From Amycolatopsis sp. NBC_01488 (lineage in GTDB: Bacteria > Actinomycetota > Actinomycetes > Mycobacteriales > Pseudonocardiaceae): a stretch of DNA of 64,000 nucleotides. This document shows positions 8,551-16,459 of the stretch, one piece after another. Each line of letters begins with the position of its first letter. Within the stretch, counting starts at the first letter, position 1. Under the pieces are notes generated by a model that made no database searches, was not told the origin of the DNA, and saw only the letters and a program-made list of their open reading frames with translations. The translations under genes were made by a program, and so were the position numbers. The stretch lies in contig NZ_CP109434.1 of the NCBI RefSeq assembly GCF_036227105.1, forward strand, positions 7,350,501 to 7,414,500, given 5' to 3'.

Positions 8551-8925
8551 ATGCCGAACTCCCCGGAGGAAGCGCAGTTCCTCCACCGGCCCTGCGGCTG
8601 CGGCTGCGGGGAGAGCACCGACCGCGACTTCCTGCCCGGCCATGACGTGCGCGCCATGCAGGACCGCGTCCGGAGCTACTTCGGCGCGTCCCCGATGCGG
8701 TTCATCGAGTGGGTCGACGCCAAGATCGCCGGAGACGCTCGCGTCGGCGGCAATGCCCGCTGGCCCAGACTGCTGGCGCCCGAGTTGTTCCACGACGACG
8801 GAACCCCCAATCACGACGCGCGGCTCGAGGTCACCACCAGTGCCCCCGTCACGCTGAAGAAGGCTGCCGCGGCCGGCTCCACTGGGACAGGCTCGTTGCC
8901 GACCGGGCCTGCCGAGCAGGACTGA
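8551..8925 (+). CDS. Hypothetical protein with CGCG cysteine motif
   Basis: The protein has 124 residues and normal codon use. Near the N-terminus it has the sequence HRPCGCGCGE, a compact Cys cluster that could bind zinc or be a short metal site, followed by LPGHDVRAMQDRVRSYFG. I know no function for it. It follows a frameshifted partner gene and sits in the decayed accessory region, so it may be cargo of a former mobile element. Confidence 0.55.
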   Translation: MPNSPEEAQFLHRPCGCGCGESTDRDFLPGHDVRAMQDRVRSYFGASPMRFIEWVDAKIAGDARVGGNARWPRLLAPELFHDDGTPNHDARLEVTTSAPVTLKKAAAAGSTGTGSLPTGPAEQD

Positions 8926-9262
8926 CGGGTCCGCGCCCGCGTCCGGCTGCGCCAACAGCAGCGCCGGGCCGTTGACCCGAGTCACGCGCGGCGAATGCCC
9001 GACCGGCGGTTGTCCCTCGGGATCCGGCCCAGCCCGGCGTCCCCAGCGTGCTGACGTCCCGACACGAGTCAGCCGCGATCGGCGGCGCACGGCGGCGCAC
9101 GGTCGCCGGCGCGCAGGGAAATCGGTCCTGCGCCCACGGTCAGCTGACGGTGGGCGGTTTCTCGATCGCACGGCGAGGCGTGCTCCGACGCGGCGGAATG
9201 GGAGTGCCGTGACGCCAGGTGTTCAGCAACAGCGCGAGAAGCCGAGGTGCTGGCCCGGAGGC
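8926..9262. other. No gene recognised
   Basis: Long frames cross this stretch on both strands but all have Arg/Pro/Ala-rich compositions expected of non-coding high-G+C DNA. I see no start with a ribosome binding site, no hairpin that stands out and no repeat. The N-terminal half of the sigma factor whose remnant follows may once have been here. Confidence 0.4.
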
Positions 9263-9860
9263 CGCTACGAGCAGCGCGAATCCATCTTCGTGACCGCGCT
9301 CCAGGTCCTGCCGCCGCGTCAGTTGGCCGTGCTCGTCCTGCACGATGTCCTCGGCTTTCCCGCGAGCGAGGTCGCCGGCATGCTGGACACGACGGTCGAA
9401 TCGGTGAAGAGCGCCCTCAAAGCGGGCGCGGGCCGGCCTGGCGCACCGGCGGACGGCCGAACTGCCGCCCGCCGCCGGCTCGCCCGCCGAGAACGCGATC
9501 GTGGCGAATTTCGTGCACGCCTGGGAAGCGGCCGACGTCGACGCGCTGGTGGCCCTGCTGACCGACGACGTCTTCGTGTCCATGCCGCCGCTGCCCCTCG
9601 AATAGGAGGGCCGGGACGCCGCAGTGCGCTTCTGCGCGACCCTCCTGGACGCGGGCCGCCGATTCAACCTCGTGCCGAACCGGGCCAACGGCCAGCCGGC
9701 GTTCGGGGCCTACCTGCGTGGTCCGGACGGGACCCGCCACGGGACGGGCTTGTTCGTGATCACCCTCGCCGGCGACCGGATCTGCGGCATGATCCGCTTC
9801 GAGAACAGTATGTTTCCGGCGTTCGGGTTGCCGCGAAGCCGAGAGGGAGCGAAGTCATGA
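9263..9860 (+). pseudogene. Remnant of an ECF sigma factor with SnoaL-like C-terminal domain
   Basis: The sequence begins inside sigma region 4 (RYEQRESIF, then LPPRQLAVLVLHDVLGF and the helix-turn-helix AGMLDTTVESVKSAL). Near 9420 a one-base change moves the frame. In the new frame a SnoaL-like domain follows (IVANFVHAWEAADVDALVALL) and is cut by a TAG at 9603-9605, after which it resumes to 9860. Region 2 is missing entirely. This order, sigma region 4 followed by a SnoaL domain, is that of the ECF family annotated as TIGR02960. With a deletion, a frameshift and a nonsense codon it cannot be functional. Confidence 0.8.
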
Positions 9861-10171
9861 CGGAGTGGTACGGGGTGCGGTGCGTCTTCCGGTGGACCGA
9901 AGCTGTCGAACCGTCGTACGAGGAACGGGTCACGGTGTGGCACGCAGTCGACGTCGACTCGGCGCTGGCGCTGGCCGAGACGGAAGCGCGGGAGTACGCG
10001 AAGGAAATGGGGGCGACTTACGTGGGGCTCGCACAGGCCTATGCCACGGGGAACGAGGAGCTGGTGTCCGGCAGCGAGGTGTTTTCGCTGCTGCGTGACA
10101 GCGCGTTGCCGCAGGAAGAGTACGTGGACCGTTTCTTCGACACCGGCGACGAACACCAGGGCACGGCCTGA
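9857..10171 (+). CDS. DUF4288-like protein
   Basis: The 104-residue protein starts at an ATG that overlaps the end of the sigma factor remnant (ATGA). Its pattern WYGVRCVFRW, then YEERVTVWHA, then an Ala/Glu-rich helix ending AREYAKEMGA, matches what I know of DUF4288, small soluble proteins found near polymorphic-toxin and accessory loci. Function unknown. The overlap suggests it was once co-expressed with the sigma factor. It has no frame damage. Confidence 0.6.
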   Translation: MTEWYGVRCVFRWTEAVEPSYEERVTVWHAVDVDSALALAETEAREYAKEMGATYVGLAQAYATGNEELVSGSEVFSLLRDSALPQEEYVDRFFDTGDEHQGTA

Positions 10172-10214
10172 CCCGGCCGAGGCGCCGCCACACCGCCGGA
10201 AACCCGCGCCGTGC

Positions 10215-10430
10215 TCACCGACGCGCGCCGTCGCGAGCGTCCAACCGAAGCACCGGCTCGCCACCGGCATCACCGGCCGCGTCGCCGATCAGGGCCGAGA
10301 AGTGGTTCGTGGTGACCTGGACGTCTCCTCCCGCGAAGCTGACCTCGACCGGGAACGGTCACTTCACGCCGCAGCGGCAGACCGCGCTGAAGGCGGCGCT
10401 GCAGCGGTCAGCATCAGCGTCGGTGGTCAT
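10215..10430 (-). pseudogene. Small gene interrupted by an in-frame TGA
   Basis: A 72-codon frame starts at an ATG overlapping the stop of the gene at 10427 (ATGA). It reads 23 residues ending CRCGVK, meets TGA at 10361-10359, and continues in the same frame with a natural-looking sequence (PFPVEVSFAGGDVQVTTNHF) to a TGA at 10217-10215. Because the frame is kept across the stop, a nonsense change such as TGG to TGA is more likely than a frameshift. Family unknown. Confidence 0.4.
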
Positions 10431-10663
10431 GGCAGCGAGGCTCCAACCTGGGTCAGGGCAATAGTGTCGATCAGAGGTGTCATCGGCGGGACGCGCCGTG
10501 CAGCAGCGGGGTCGGACAGTGTCCAGGACGGGATCCACAGGTGCTCGTCGTCCTCGGTGGCATCAGGGCGAACCGATGGCAAGGGCCGGCCGTCGGCGCG
10601 CAGGTCGCTGTGGGTCACCTCGGCCACGGTGTCGCCGGTTCCGGGTACTGCCAGGTGCGGCAA
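10427..10663 (-). CDS. Hypothetical protein, 78 residues
   Basis: A GTG-started frame with reasonable G/C bias at third positions ends in ATGA, overlapping the start of the next minus-strand frame. Such coupling argues that both were real genes. The product is acidic in the middle (ATEDDEHLWIPSW) and has no recognised domain. The start is uncertain, since opposite-strand resolvase debris begins at about 10670 and may have removed upstream sequence. Confidence 0.4.
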   Translation of the reverse strand: MPHLAVPGTGDTVAEVTHSDLRADGRPLPSVRPDATEDDEHLWIPSWTLSDPAAARRVPPMTPLIDTIALTQVGASLP

Positions 10664-10671
10664 CGACGGCG

Positions 10672-10839
10672 GCCGCCAGGATGATCGACAAGGACATGCT
10701 CACCGTCGCCCGTGCCCTGCGCGACAAGGGCGTCCCAATGCCGGAGATCGCGAAGAAGCTGACCAGCTCCTCCGGCAAGAAGGCCGGAAAAAACCCGTCG
10801 GTCGCCTCGCTCTACCGCGCCCTGGCCGACGCGCCGTGA
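10672..10839 (+). pseudogene. Resolvase/invertase remnant, C-terminal DNA-binding domain
   Basis: About 52 residues (MLTVARALRDKGVPMPEIAKKL, then PSVASLYRALADAP) match the C-terminal helix-turn-helix of serine recombinases of the Hin/Tn3 resolvase type, in which a conserved spacing ends in SxATLYRAL. The catalytic N-terminal domain with its Ser nucleophile is missing. This is the only recognisable mobile-element gene in the decayed stretch 5.7-11.5 kb and supports its origin as a former mobile element. Confidence 0.65.
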
Positions 10840-10995
10840 CCGTCGCTACCCTGCAGCTGCGCAAGCCAGGCCCGGCGCAGTCCAACGTGATCTACCACTT
10901 CTGCGGCCGGCCACCCGGCACGGGCACGTCCACGCAGCTGGACCCAGCAATCGCCGCGATGACGCCAGCCGACCGGCTGGAGAACATCCTCGGGG
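10836..10995 (+). pseudogene. Fragment of an unknown accessory gene
   Basis: A GTG overlapping the end of the resolvase frame opens a reading frame with a natural-looking start (VIYHFCGRPPGTGTSTQ, then DPAIAAMTPADRLENILGE). After about 10995 it degenerates, and no frame continues it convincingly up to 11166. I recall similar HFCGR and DRLENIL patterns in actinobacterial accessory proteins but cannot name the family. The remaining bases to 11166 hold nothing I can support. Confidence 0.4.
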
Positions 10996-11166
10996 AAAGC
11001 CGGAGCCGGCCGAGCATCCGATGGACGGGTCGGCCGTGGTGCGTTCTGCCAGTCGCGTCAGGCGGGATCACCCCTGCAAGTTCGGTCCTGTGTCGGAAGA
11101 TCTTGTCAGCGAACCCGCGCCCGAAGTGGTTGCCAGCCGCGTCCAGGCGGGGCGGCCGCCGCTCGT

Positions 11167-11496
11167 TCACGCGATCGCCACCACGCACTGGCAGGCGCCG
11201 GCTGCGTGGGTGACCCGGACCGGGTCGACCGGCGAAAACTCCCCGTGCTCCTCGCCCTCGAAAGCTATCCTGATGGTCTCCGGCGAAGGCGGGTCCAGCA
11301 CCGTGCCACGCCGGACTCGACGGCTGCCGTTCGCCGGGTCGGGCTCGCCGAACACCAGCACCCGGTCGCCCTGGGCGAAATGGTCCCAGTATCCGCTCTC
11401 AAGGGTGCTCCAGGTGGCCGTGATCGCCTGCTGGGCCACCGTGCACTCCGGCCGGTAGCACCCGAAGAATTCGGCGATGCGCGACTCGGACTTCAC
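11167..11496 (-). CDS. Hypothetical protein, 109 residues
   Basis: The product is soluble, with an N-terminal helix (SRIAEFFGCYRPEC) and then a beta-rich part with alternating Val/Arg (DRVLVFGEPD, RRVRRGTVLDPP, TIRIAFEGEEHGEFSP). Such a pattern suggests a small barrel of SH3/PRC type, but I do not recognise the family. It ends 13 bases before the alpha/beta hydrolase stop codon region begins on the same strand and could be the last gene of the hydrolase operon. Confidence 0.5.
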   Translation of the reverse strand: MKSESRIAEFFGCYRPECTVAQQAITATWSTLESGYWDHFAQGDRVLVFGEPDPANGSRRVRRGTVLDPPSPETIRIAFEGEEHGEFSPVDPVRVTHAAGACQCVVAIA

Positions 11497-11509
11497 GACT
11501 CCTCCCGAC

Positions 11510-12262
11510 TCACGGGATCGTGGCCCAGAAGTCCGTCAGGACCGCAGCGCCGCGGGCCGGGTCTTCGGTCATCCACCAGTGGCCCGAACCTTCGAGAACC
11601 ACCACTCGGGCAGCCGCGCGGCCGGCGGCTCGCCGGCGTTGCTCTTCGGTGCCGACGGCCTGGTCCGCGGTGGCCAGGATCGCCAGCCCCGGCCGCGCCG
11701 CCGCGCGCTCCAGGTCCAGCCCGAGCCCGAGCGTGCTCGGATTGGCGGCCGAGCGGTACAGCGCGAGGACCGCTCGGCCCATCGCCGCGTCCTGCCCGGC
11801 CGCGACGCGAGCCGCGACGTGCCGGCCCATTCCCCGCTCCGCCAACACTTCCGCACGCTTCTCGGCCGTGCCGCCGAAGCGCGCTGCGACATCGGCTTCG
11901 CCGACATCCGGTGTCTGCCACCGGCGGGCGAGCTCGTGCCACCGGTAGCCGGGGTCGTAGATCCCGAGCACGTCGCTGACCCAGCTGCGCACGAGGTCCG
12001 GGCGGCTCAGCACCACGTTCACGACGTGGCCGCCACCCCAGTCGTGCCCCATCAGGTCCACCGGCTCGCCCAGCGCCGCCAGTTCCTCGACGAGCCAGTC
12101 CCGGTAGTCCGCCTGGGTGGCGCCGAACCCGGCGGGCAGCGGCGCGCCGAACCCGGGCGGTGACAGGCAGACCAGGTCGGACCGGACGGCCGCGAGCTCG
12201 GCCAGCAGCGGCTCCCAGACCGCCGCCGTCTCCGGGTTTCCGTGGACGAAGACCGCGGGCAT
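11510..12262 (-). CDS. Alpha/beta hydrolase with Asp nucleophile (epoxide hydrolase / haloalkane dehalogenase type)
   Basis: The 250-residue protein has the oxyanion motif HGNPETAAVW near residues 7-16, the nucleophile elbow GHDWGGG around residue 97 and a C-terminal His in GSGHWW. The elbow carries Asp rather than Ser. That pattern is typical of epoxide hydrolases and haloalkane dehalogenases, which form an ester with Asp. The length is slightly short for these families (usually 290-320), with a reduced cap. Its start codon overlaps the stop of the DUF1330 gene by one base, so the two form an operon divergent from a TetR gene. Confidence 0.8.
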   Translation of the reverse strand: MPAVFVHGNPETAAVWEPLLAELAAVRSDLVCLSPPGFGAPLPAGFGATQADYRDWLVEELAALGEPVDLMGHDWGGGHVVNVVLSRPDLVRSWVSDVLGIYDPGYRWHELARRWQTPDVGEADVAARFGGTAEKRAEVLAERGMGRHVAARVAAGQDAAMGRAVLALYRSAANPSTLGLGLDLERAAARPGLAILATADQAVGTEEQRRRAAGRAAARVVVLEGSGHWWMTEDPARGAAVLTDFWATIP

Positions 12263-12630
12263 CAGACGGCGAACGGCGTGGTCGGCTGCAGCACCGATTC
12301 CACCAGTGCCTCGCTGCGCAGAGGGGCGACCGCCTGGTATTCGGGGTCGCGGATCATGGCGGCGAACGCCTGCCGGTCCGGGTAGCGGACCAGCACCACC
12401 ATGTCCCAGGCCTGTCCGTCCTCGGCGACCAGCGGCCGCCCGCCGTCGCCCAGGTACTCCACGCTCAGGCCGTAGCGGGCGTTGATCGACCGGCCGAGCG
12501 CCGCCGCGTAGCGCTGGTAGCTCTCGCGGCCGCCGTCCGGGCGGAAGCGCAGCAGGTTGAGCATCACCACCGGGCCGCCCGGGTCGTCGGCCACCAGGGC
12601 GTCGAGCTCGCGGTCGTCGATTTCGATCAT
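12262..12630 (-). CDS. DUF1330 family protein
   Basis: The 122-residue protein starts at an ATG preceded by AGGAGG. It has the features of DUF1330: an early PVVMLNLLRFRPDG strand, an ABM-like ferredoxin fold, and DMVVLVRYPDRQAF followed by DPEYQAVAPLR near the C-terminus. Members are small dimeric alpha/beta barrels of unclear enzymatic role, often beside hydrolases and TetR regulators. It leads a two-gene operon with the Asp-type hydrolase and is divergent from the TetR gene, which probably controls it. Confidence 0.8.
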   Translation of the reverse strand: MIEIDDRELDALVADDPGGPVVMLNLLRFRPDGGRESYQRYAAALGRSINARYGLSVEYLGDGGRPLVAEDGQAWDMVVLVRYPDRQAFAAMIRDPEYQAVAPLRSEALVESVLQPTTPFAV

Positions 12631-12678
12631 GGGGAACCTCCTGGAGCCGGTACTCGCTACGCCGCCCACCTTACACAT

Positions 12679-12700
12679 ACTTGTTGCCCGACACGCAAGT
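12679..12700. promoter_or_regulatory. Candidate TetR operator in the divergent promoter
   Basis: An imperfect inverted repeat (ACTTG at 12679-12683, CAAGT at 12696-12700, with TTGC/GCAA inside) lies between the DUF1330 gene and the TetR gene. The 91-base intergenic region is clearly A/T-richer than its surroundings. The TetR ATG follows 22 bases later with no ribosome binding site, so its mRNA may be leaderless. Confidence 0.4.
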
Positions 12701-12721
12701 TTGTTTGCTAGACTCCGGTGC

Positions 12722-13405
12722 ATGGCCGCCACCCGCCGCACCCAGCAGGAACGCCGAGACCAGGCCGAAGCCGCGCTGCTGACGGCCGCCGCCGAACTGG
12801 TCGTCGAGCAGGGTGTCCGCTCGCTGACGCTGGCGCGGGTCGGGCAACGCGCCGGGTACAGCCGTGGCATCGTCACCCACCATTTCGGCGGCAAGCAGGC
12901 GCTGGTCGAACGGCTTGCCCGGGCGACGCAGGCCGGGTTCGTGCCGGGCCTCGACGATCTGCCGCCGGGCCTGGACCGCCTCCTGCGACTGGTCGACGGT
13001 TACCTCGGCGAACTCGCCCGCATCGGCGTGTTCAACCAAGCCTTCCTGCTGCTGTGGGCCGAGGCTGCCACGCAACCCGACCTGGCCTCGATCTTCCGCG
13101 AACGCGACGACGCCTTCCGCGCCGACCTGCGCGACGACGTCAAGGCCGGCATCGCGGACGGTGTCGTCGACCCCTGCATGCGGCCCGACGACGTCGCGAT
13201 CGCCATCGTCGGCCAGCTACGCGGAATCGCCCTGCAGCGGCTGCTGGACCCGCGTGGTGTCGACGTCGAGCAGGTGCGCCGCAGCGTCACCGCCTACTGG
13301 CGTCGGGCACTCAGCCCGGCGTTCGAGCACGGTGAGAGCGGTGTACTGCAGGGTGGTCAGGCGGACTCCCGGGTCGTGCAGGAAGGATCTTCGGACCCGT
13401 CCTGA
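12722..13405 (+). CDS. TetR family regulator with altered C-terminus
   Basis: An N-terminal TetR helix-turn-helix (residues about 10-60: LTLARVGQRAGYSRGIVTHHFGGK) is followed by a ligand domain that includes WRRALSPAFEH near residue 205. The last 20 or so residues do not fit: they read like part of an aldehyde dehydrogenase (ADSRVVQE) that continues in another frame. The native C-terminus was probably lost at a deletion junction near 13340. The DNA-binding and core ligand domains are intact, so the protein may still work as repressor of the divergent DUF1330/hydrolase operon. Confidence 0.82.
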   Translation: MAATRRTQQERRDQAEAALLTAAAELVVEQGVRSLTLARVGQRAGYSRGIVTHHFGGKQALVERLARATQAGFVPGLDDLPPGLDRLLRLVDGYLGELARIGVFNQAFLLLWAEAATQPDLASIFRERDDAFRADLRDDVKAGIADGVVDPCMRPDDVAIAIVGQLRGIALQRLLDPRGVDVEQVRRSVTAYWRRALSPAFEHGESGVLQGGQADSRVVQEGSSDPS

Positions 13406-13528
13406 CGGTGCAGCCGTTCGACACCGGGGACGAAGCCGTCGAACTCGCCAACAGCACGCCCTACGGCCTCGCCGCAGGCCTGCAGACCCGCGACGTCGCC
13501 CGCGCCCACCGGGCAGCCACGGCCGGCG
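13345..13528 (+). pseudogene. Aldehyde dehydrogenase C-terminal fragment
   Basis: The piece ADSRVVQE in the TetR frame is followed, after a one-base shift near 13385, by IFGPVLTVQPFDTGDEAVEL and then NSTPYGLAAGLQTRDVARA. This is the conserved segment of aldehyde dehydrogenases after the catalytic Cys (EEIFGPV, then ANxTPYGLAAG). Nothing before or after is preserved. From 13529 to 13790 I see no intact gene, only short fragments. The fragment marks a deletion junction at the end of the TetR gene. Confidence 0.75.
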
Positions 13529-13790
13529 TGATGACGACCAGGCCCAGGACGACGAAGAACGAAACAGGGCCACGCCGACCAGGACGCGAGGTGCGGTGGC
13601 CGGCATGGTCGGATCAAGCCTCACCGGTCCAGTGTGGACAAAGCAGGGCCGTCCGGCCGCCAAGCGAACGAGGCGGCGGCGAAGCAGTCAGACCGTCGAC
13701 CTCTTCGATCTCGATGCGGCGACCCAGCCGCGTTAGAGCACCTGACCGCCATTTACCGGCCCCGACTTCGGCGGAACCAGGTCTACAGAA

Positions 13791-15617
13791 TCACGAGACA
13801 CTAGCCGGGAGCACCGGGAGCGTCAGCCACGACCGCCCGTCCACGTGGACCCGGTTGGTGGCCACGACCTTCCGCCGGTCGCCCACTTCCCGGGCGCCGG
13901 TGCCGGTGTTGACGTCGAAGCGGGGGAAGTTGCTGGAGCTGACGTCGAGCCGGATGCGGTGGCCCGCGCGGAACAGGTTGGCCGTGTCCGGGGCCTCCAC
14001 CGTGATGTCGTAGACCTCGCCGGGCACCAACGGCGCCGGTTCGGCGAACGAGTCTCGGTAGCGGCAGCGCAGGATGCCGTCGGTCAGGTTCATCGCGAAA
14101 CCCTGCGGGTAGTCCTCGCTCGGCGGGTGGACGTCGATCAATTTGACGGTGAAGTCCGTGTCCGCGGCGGTGGACGAGACCGCCAGCCGCACCGTCACCG
14201 GGCCCGCGACCGCGACGTCGTGGGTCAGCGGCGGGGTCTGGAACACGAGCACGTCCGGCCGGCTCTCCAGCGGCAGGAACGGCGGCGCCGCCCCGAAGAA
14301 CCGCTCGTCGGGACGCTGGTGGAACGCGCCGCCGCTCATCACCGGCTCGCCCGAGGTGACCTGGCCGCCGAGCGTCGGGACCGGGTCCGCCGGGTCGAAG
14401 TCGTATTCCAGGTATGTTCCCTCCGGCCGCGTGGGGGTGAGGCCGCCGTCGGCACTCAGGTGGAACACCCGCTCCTCGGCCGTTTCCGGCGGCCACGCCG
14501 TCGCCGTGCGCCACTGGCCGCCGTGGTCGAGGCGCCCGTCGGCGGTCCGGCGCCCGGACCCGCCGCCCATCAGGAAGTACCGCACCGGCGGCGGGGGCTC
14601 GCCGGCGCCGGCGAGGTGGGCGTCGAACCAGCGCAGCCGCATCGTCACGTAGTCGTCGTCGAGGTTGCCGTCGAGCGGCGCCTCGGGGCCGAAGTCGACG
14701 TCGCCGGCGTGCCGGACGCTGCGCGCGCCGTGCGTCCACGGCCCCAGCACGAGGTAGGCCGGGCTGTGCTTCTTGCGGCCCAGCTCGCGGAAGTTCTCGG
14801 TGGCCGTGCGGATGTACGGGTCGTACCAGCTGGAGATGTGCAGGCTGGGCACGTCCGGGAACCGGTCGTAGAACCCGCGGGCGAAGATGCCGGGCTGGCG
14901 CCAGTAGTCGTCGAAGACGCCGTGTTCCCACTGTTCCAGCAGGTAGTCCTCGTAGCCGGGGACGAACCGCAGCGGCGTCGCACCCCGCCGCCACGGCATC
15001 CGCGTGAACCACGCCCGCAGGTCCTCGGAGTCCAAAGTGGCCCGCAGCACCGGGTCGGCGCGCACCTCGGTACTGGTGCGGGCGCGGTGGAACGCCCAGG
15101 TCACCTGCTTCAGCTCGAACGCGCCGCCCATCCGGGTGCCCGCTTCGTAGGCGCTGGCGAAGCCGCCGGAGTCGAGGAACATCGCGGCCAGGTGCGGCGC
15201 GCCCAGTGACGCGAGCGCGGCCTGCGCGTGCGCCGAATAGGAGACGCCCATCGTCGCGACCCGGCCGTCGCACCAGTCCTGCGCGGCGATCCACTCGACC
15301 GTGTCGTAGCCGTCTTCGGCCTCGTTGAGGTACTTGGTGAACGTGCCGCCCGAGTCGCCGCGGCCGCGGCAGTCCTGGCGTACCACCAGGTAGCCGCCGT
15401 CGACGAACCGCTGCGCGACCGCCTCGGGTGACGGCGGCCCCGCGCCGTCGGACGGACGCGCGAGCCGGCGGCCGTACGGAGTTCGTTCCAACAGCACCGG
15501 CCCGGCGGGCGGCTCGGGCCGCGCGGCGTAGAGGTCGGCGACCAGGTTCGTGCCGTCGCGCGCGGGGACGTCGAGCACGAGCCGCCAGCAGTCCCGGCCG
15601 AGCCTTTCCCAGCCCAT
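13791..15617 (-). CDS. CocE/NonD family serine hydrolase
   Basis: The 608-residue protein shows the X-Pro dipeptidyl-peptidase/CocE architecture: an N-terminal alpha/beta hydrolase domain with nucleophile motif GVSYSAHAQ (Ser about 126), a helical cap, and a C-terminal jelly-roll (GHRIRLDVSSSNFPRFDVN). Family members hydrolyse esters or amides such as cocaine esters, acylated amino acids or peptides. No signal peptide is visible, so it should act in the cytosol. The start overlaps the stop of the substrate-binding protein gene (ATG at 15617 chosen; GTG at 15620 also possible). Coupling to an amino-acid importer suggests it processes an imported amino-acid conjugate. Confidence 0.88.
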   Translation of the reverse strand: MGWERLGRDCWRLVLDVPARDGTNLVADLYAARPEPPAGPVLLERTPYGRRLARPSDGAGPPSPEAVAQRFVDGGYLVVRQDCRGRGDSGGTFTKYLNEAEDGYDTVEWIAAQDWCDGRVATMGVSYSAHAQAALASLGAPHLAAMFLDSGGFASAYEAGTRMGGAFELKQVTWAFHRARTSTEVRADPVLRATLDSEDLRAWFTRMPWRRGATPLRFVPGYEDYLLEQWEHGVFDDYWRQPGIFARGFYDRFPDVPSLHISSWYDPYIRTATENFRELGRKKHSPAYLVLGPWTHGARSVRHAGDVDFGPEAPLDGNLDDDYVTMRLRWFDAHLAGAGEPPPPVRYFLMGGGSGRRTADGRLDHGGQWRTATAWPPETAEERVFHLSADGGLTPTRPEGTYLEYDFDPADPVPTLGGQVTSGEPVMSGGAFHQRPDERFFGAAPPFLPLESRPDVLVFQTPPLTHDVAVAGPVTVRLAVSSTAADTDFTVKLIDVHPPSEDYPQGFAMNLTDGILRCRYRDSFAEPAPLVPGEVYDITVEAPDTANLFRAGHRIRLDVSSSNFPRFDVNTGTGAREVGDRRKVVATNRVHVDGRSWLTLPVLPASVS

Positions 15618-16438
15618 CACAGGCCACCCGCGAACTGCGCCCCGAGCGCGGGCCAGGCGGCGACGAGCTGCGGCAGCGGCGCGGTCGTGAAGTACTTGCG
15701 GTACAGCCGTGCGTACGTGCCGTCGGCGACCATCGCGCCGATCTGCTGGTCCAGCGCGGTCAGCAGGGCACCGTGGTCCTTCGGCACGGCCATCGACGTC
15801 GGGTGCTCCACCGGCGCCGACGCGGCCTGCCGCAAGGCCGGGTACTGCTTGAGGAACTGCTCGGCGTCGGGACCGCCGACCACGAACGCGTCGAGACTGC
15901 CGTTGAGCAGCTGGCTCACCGCGGCGTTGGCGTTGGGGAAGCCGATCGGCAGCGCGCCCGGCATCTTCGCCGACACGAACGGTTCCTGCGTCGATCCGGT
16001 GACCACGCCGACCTTGTGCCCGGCGAAGTCGGTCAGCTTCGCCGCGGCGCTCTTCGCCGGCGTGAGAACAGCCGTGGTGCTCCAGAACAGCGGCTTGGTG
16101 AAGGAAACACTCTTCTGCCGCTCCTCGGTGACGCCGAGGCCGGCCGCGGCGAGGTCGTACTGGTGGCTCGTCAGGCCGGCGAGCGACGACGTCACCGACG
16201 TCGCCTTGTAGTCGACCTTCAGCCCGAGCCGCCTCGCGGCCTCGTCCGTGACGTCGATGACGAACCCGACCGGCTTGCCCGTCGGATCACCGTAGGCGAA
16301 GGGCGGCTGGCTGGTCTGGGTGGCGGCGCGGATCGTGCCCGGTTCGAGCAGGCCGTACGGGTCGTCGGCGGACGACGTGCCGCCGCAGCCAGCGAGCATG
16401 AGGGCGCCGGCGAGCGCGGCGAAAGCGAGGCGCAGCAT
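15617..16438 (-). CDS. Amino-acid ABC transporter substrate-binding lipoprotein
   Basis: The 273-residue protein has a lipoprotein signal with lipobox LAGC and the bacterial extracellular solute-binding family 3 fold. Hallmarks are ATQTSQPPFAYGDPTGKPVG at the first lobe, GFVIDVTDEAARRLG, and the second-lobe start VGVVTGSTQEPFV. It would capture a polar amino acid or derivative outside the membrane for the ATPase/permease pair upstream in the operon. The stop overlaps the hydrolase start. Confidence 0.9.
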   Translation of the reverse strand: MLRLAFAALAGALMLAGCGGTSSADDPYGLLEPGTIRAATQTSQPPFAYGDPTGKPVGFVIDVTDEAARRLGLKVDYKATSVTSSLAGLTSHQYDLAAAGLGVTEERQKSVSFTKPLFWSTTAVLTPAKSAAAKLTDFAGHKVGVVTGSTQEPFVSAKMPGALPIGFPNANAAVSQLLNGSLDAFVVGGPDAEQFLKQYPALRQAASAPVEHPTSMAVPKDHGALLTALDQQIGAMVADGTYARLYRKYFTTAPLPQLVAAWPALGAQFAGGL

Positions 16439-16459
16439 GGGAGTGTCCTTTCCGGACGG

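Noticed and set aside
10215..10430. Selenocysteine readthrough at the in-frame TGA
   Set aside because: I saw no SECIS-like hairpin after the TGA, the neighbouring region is decayed, and a simple nonsense change explains it.
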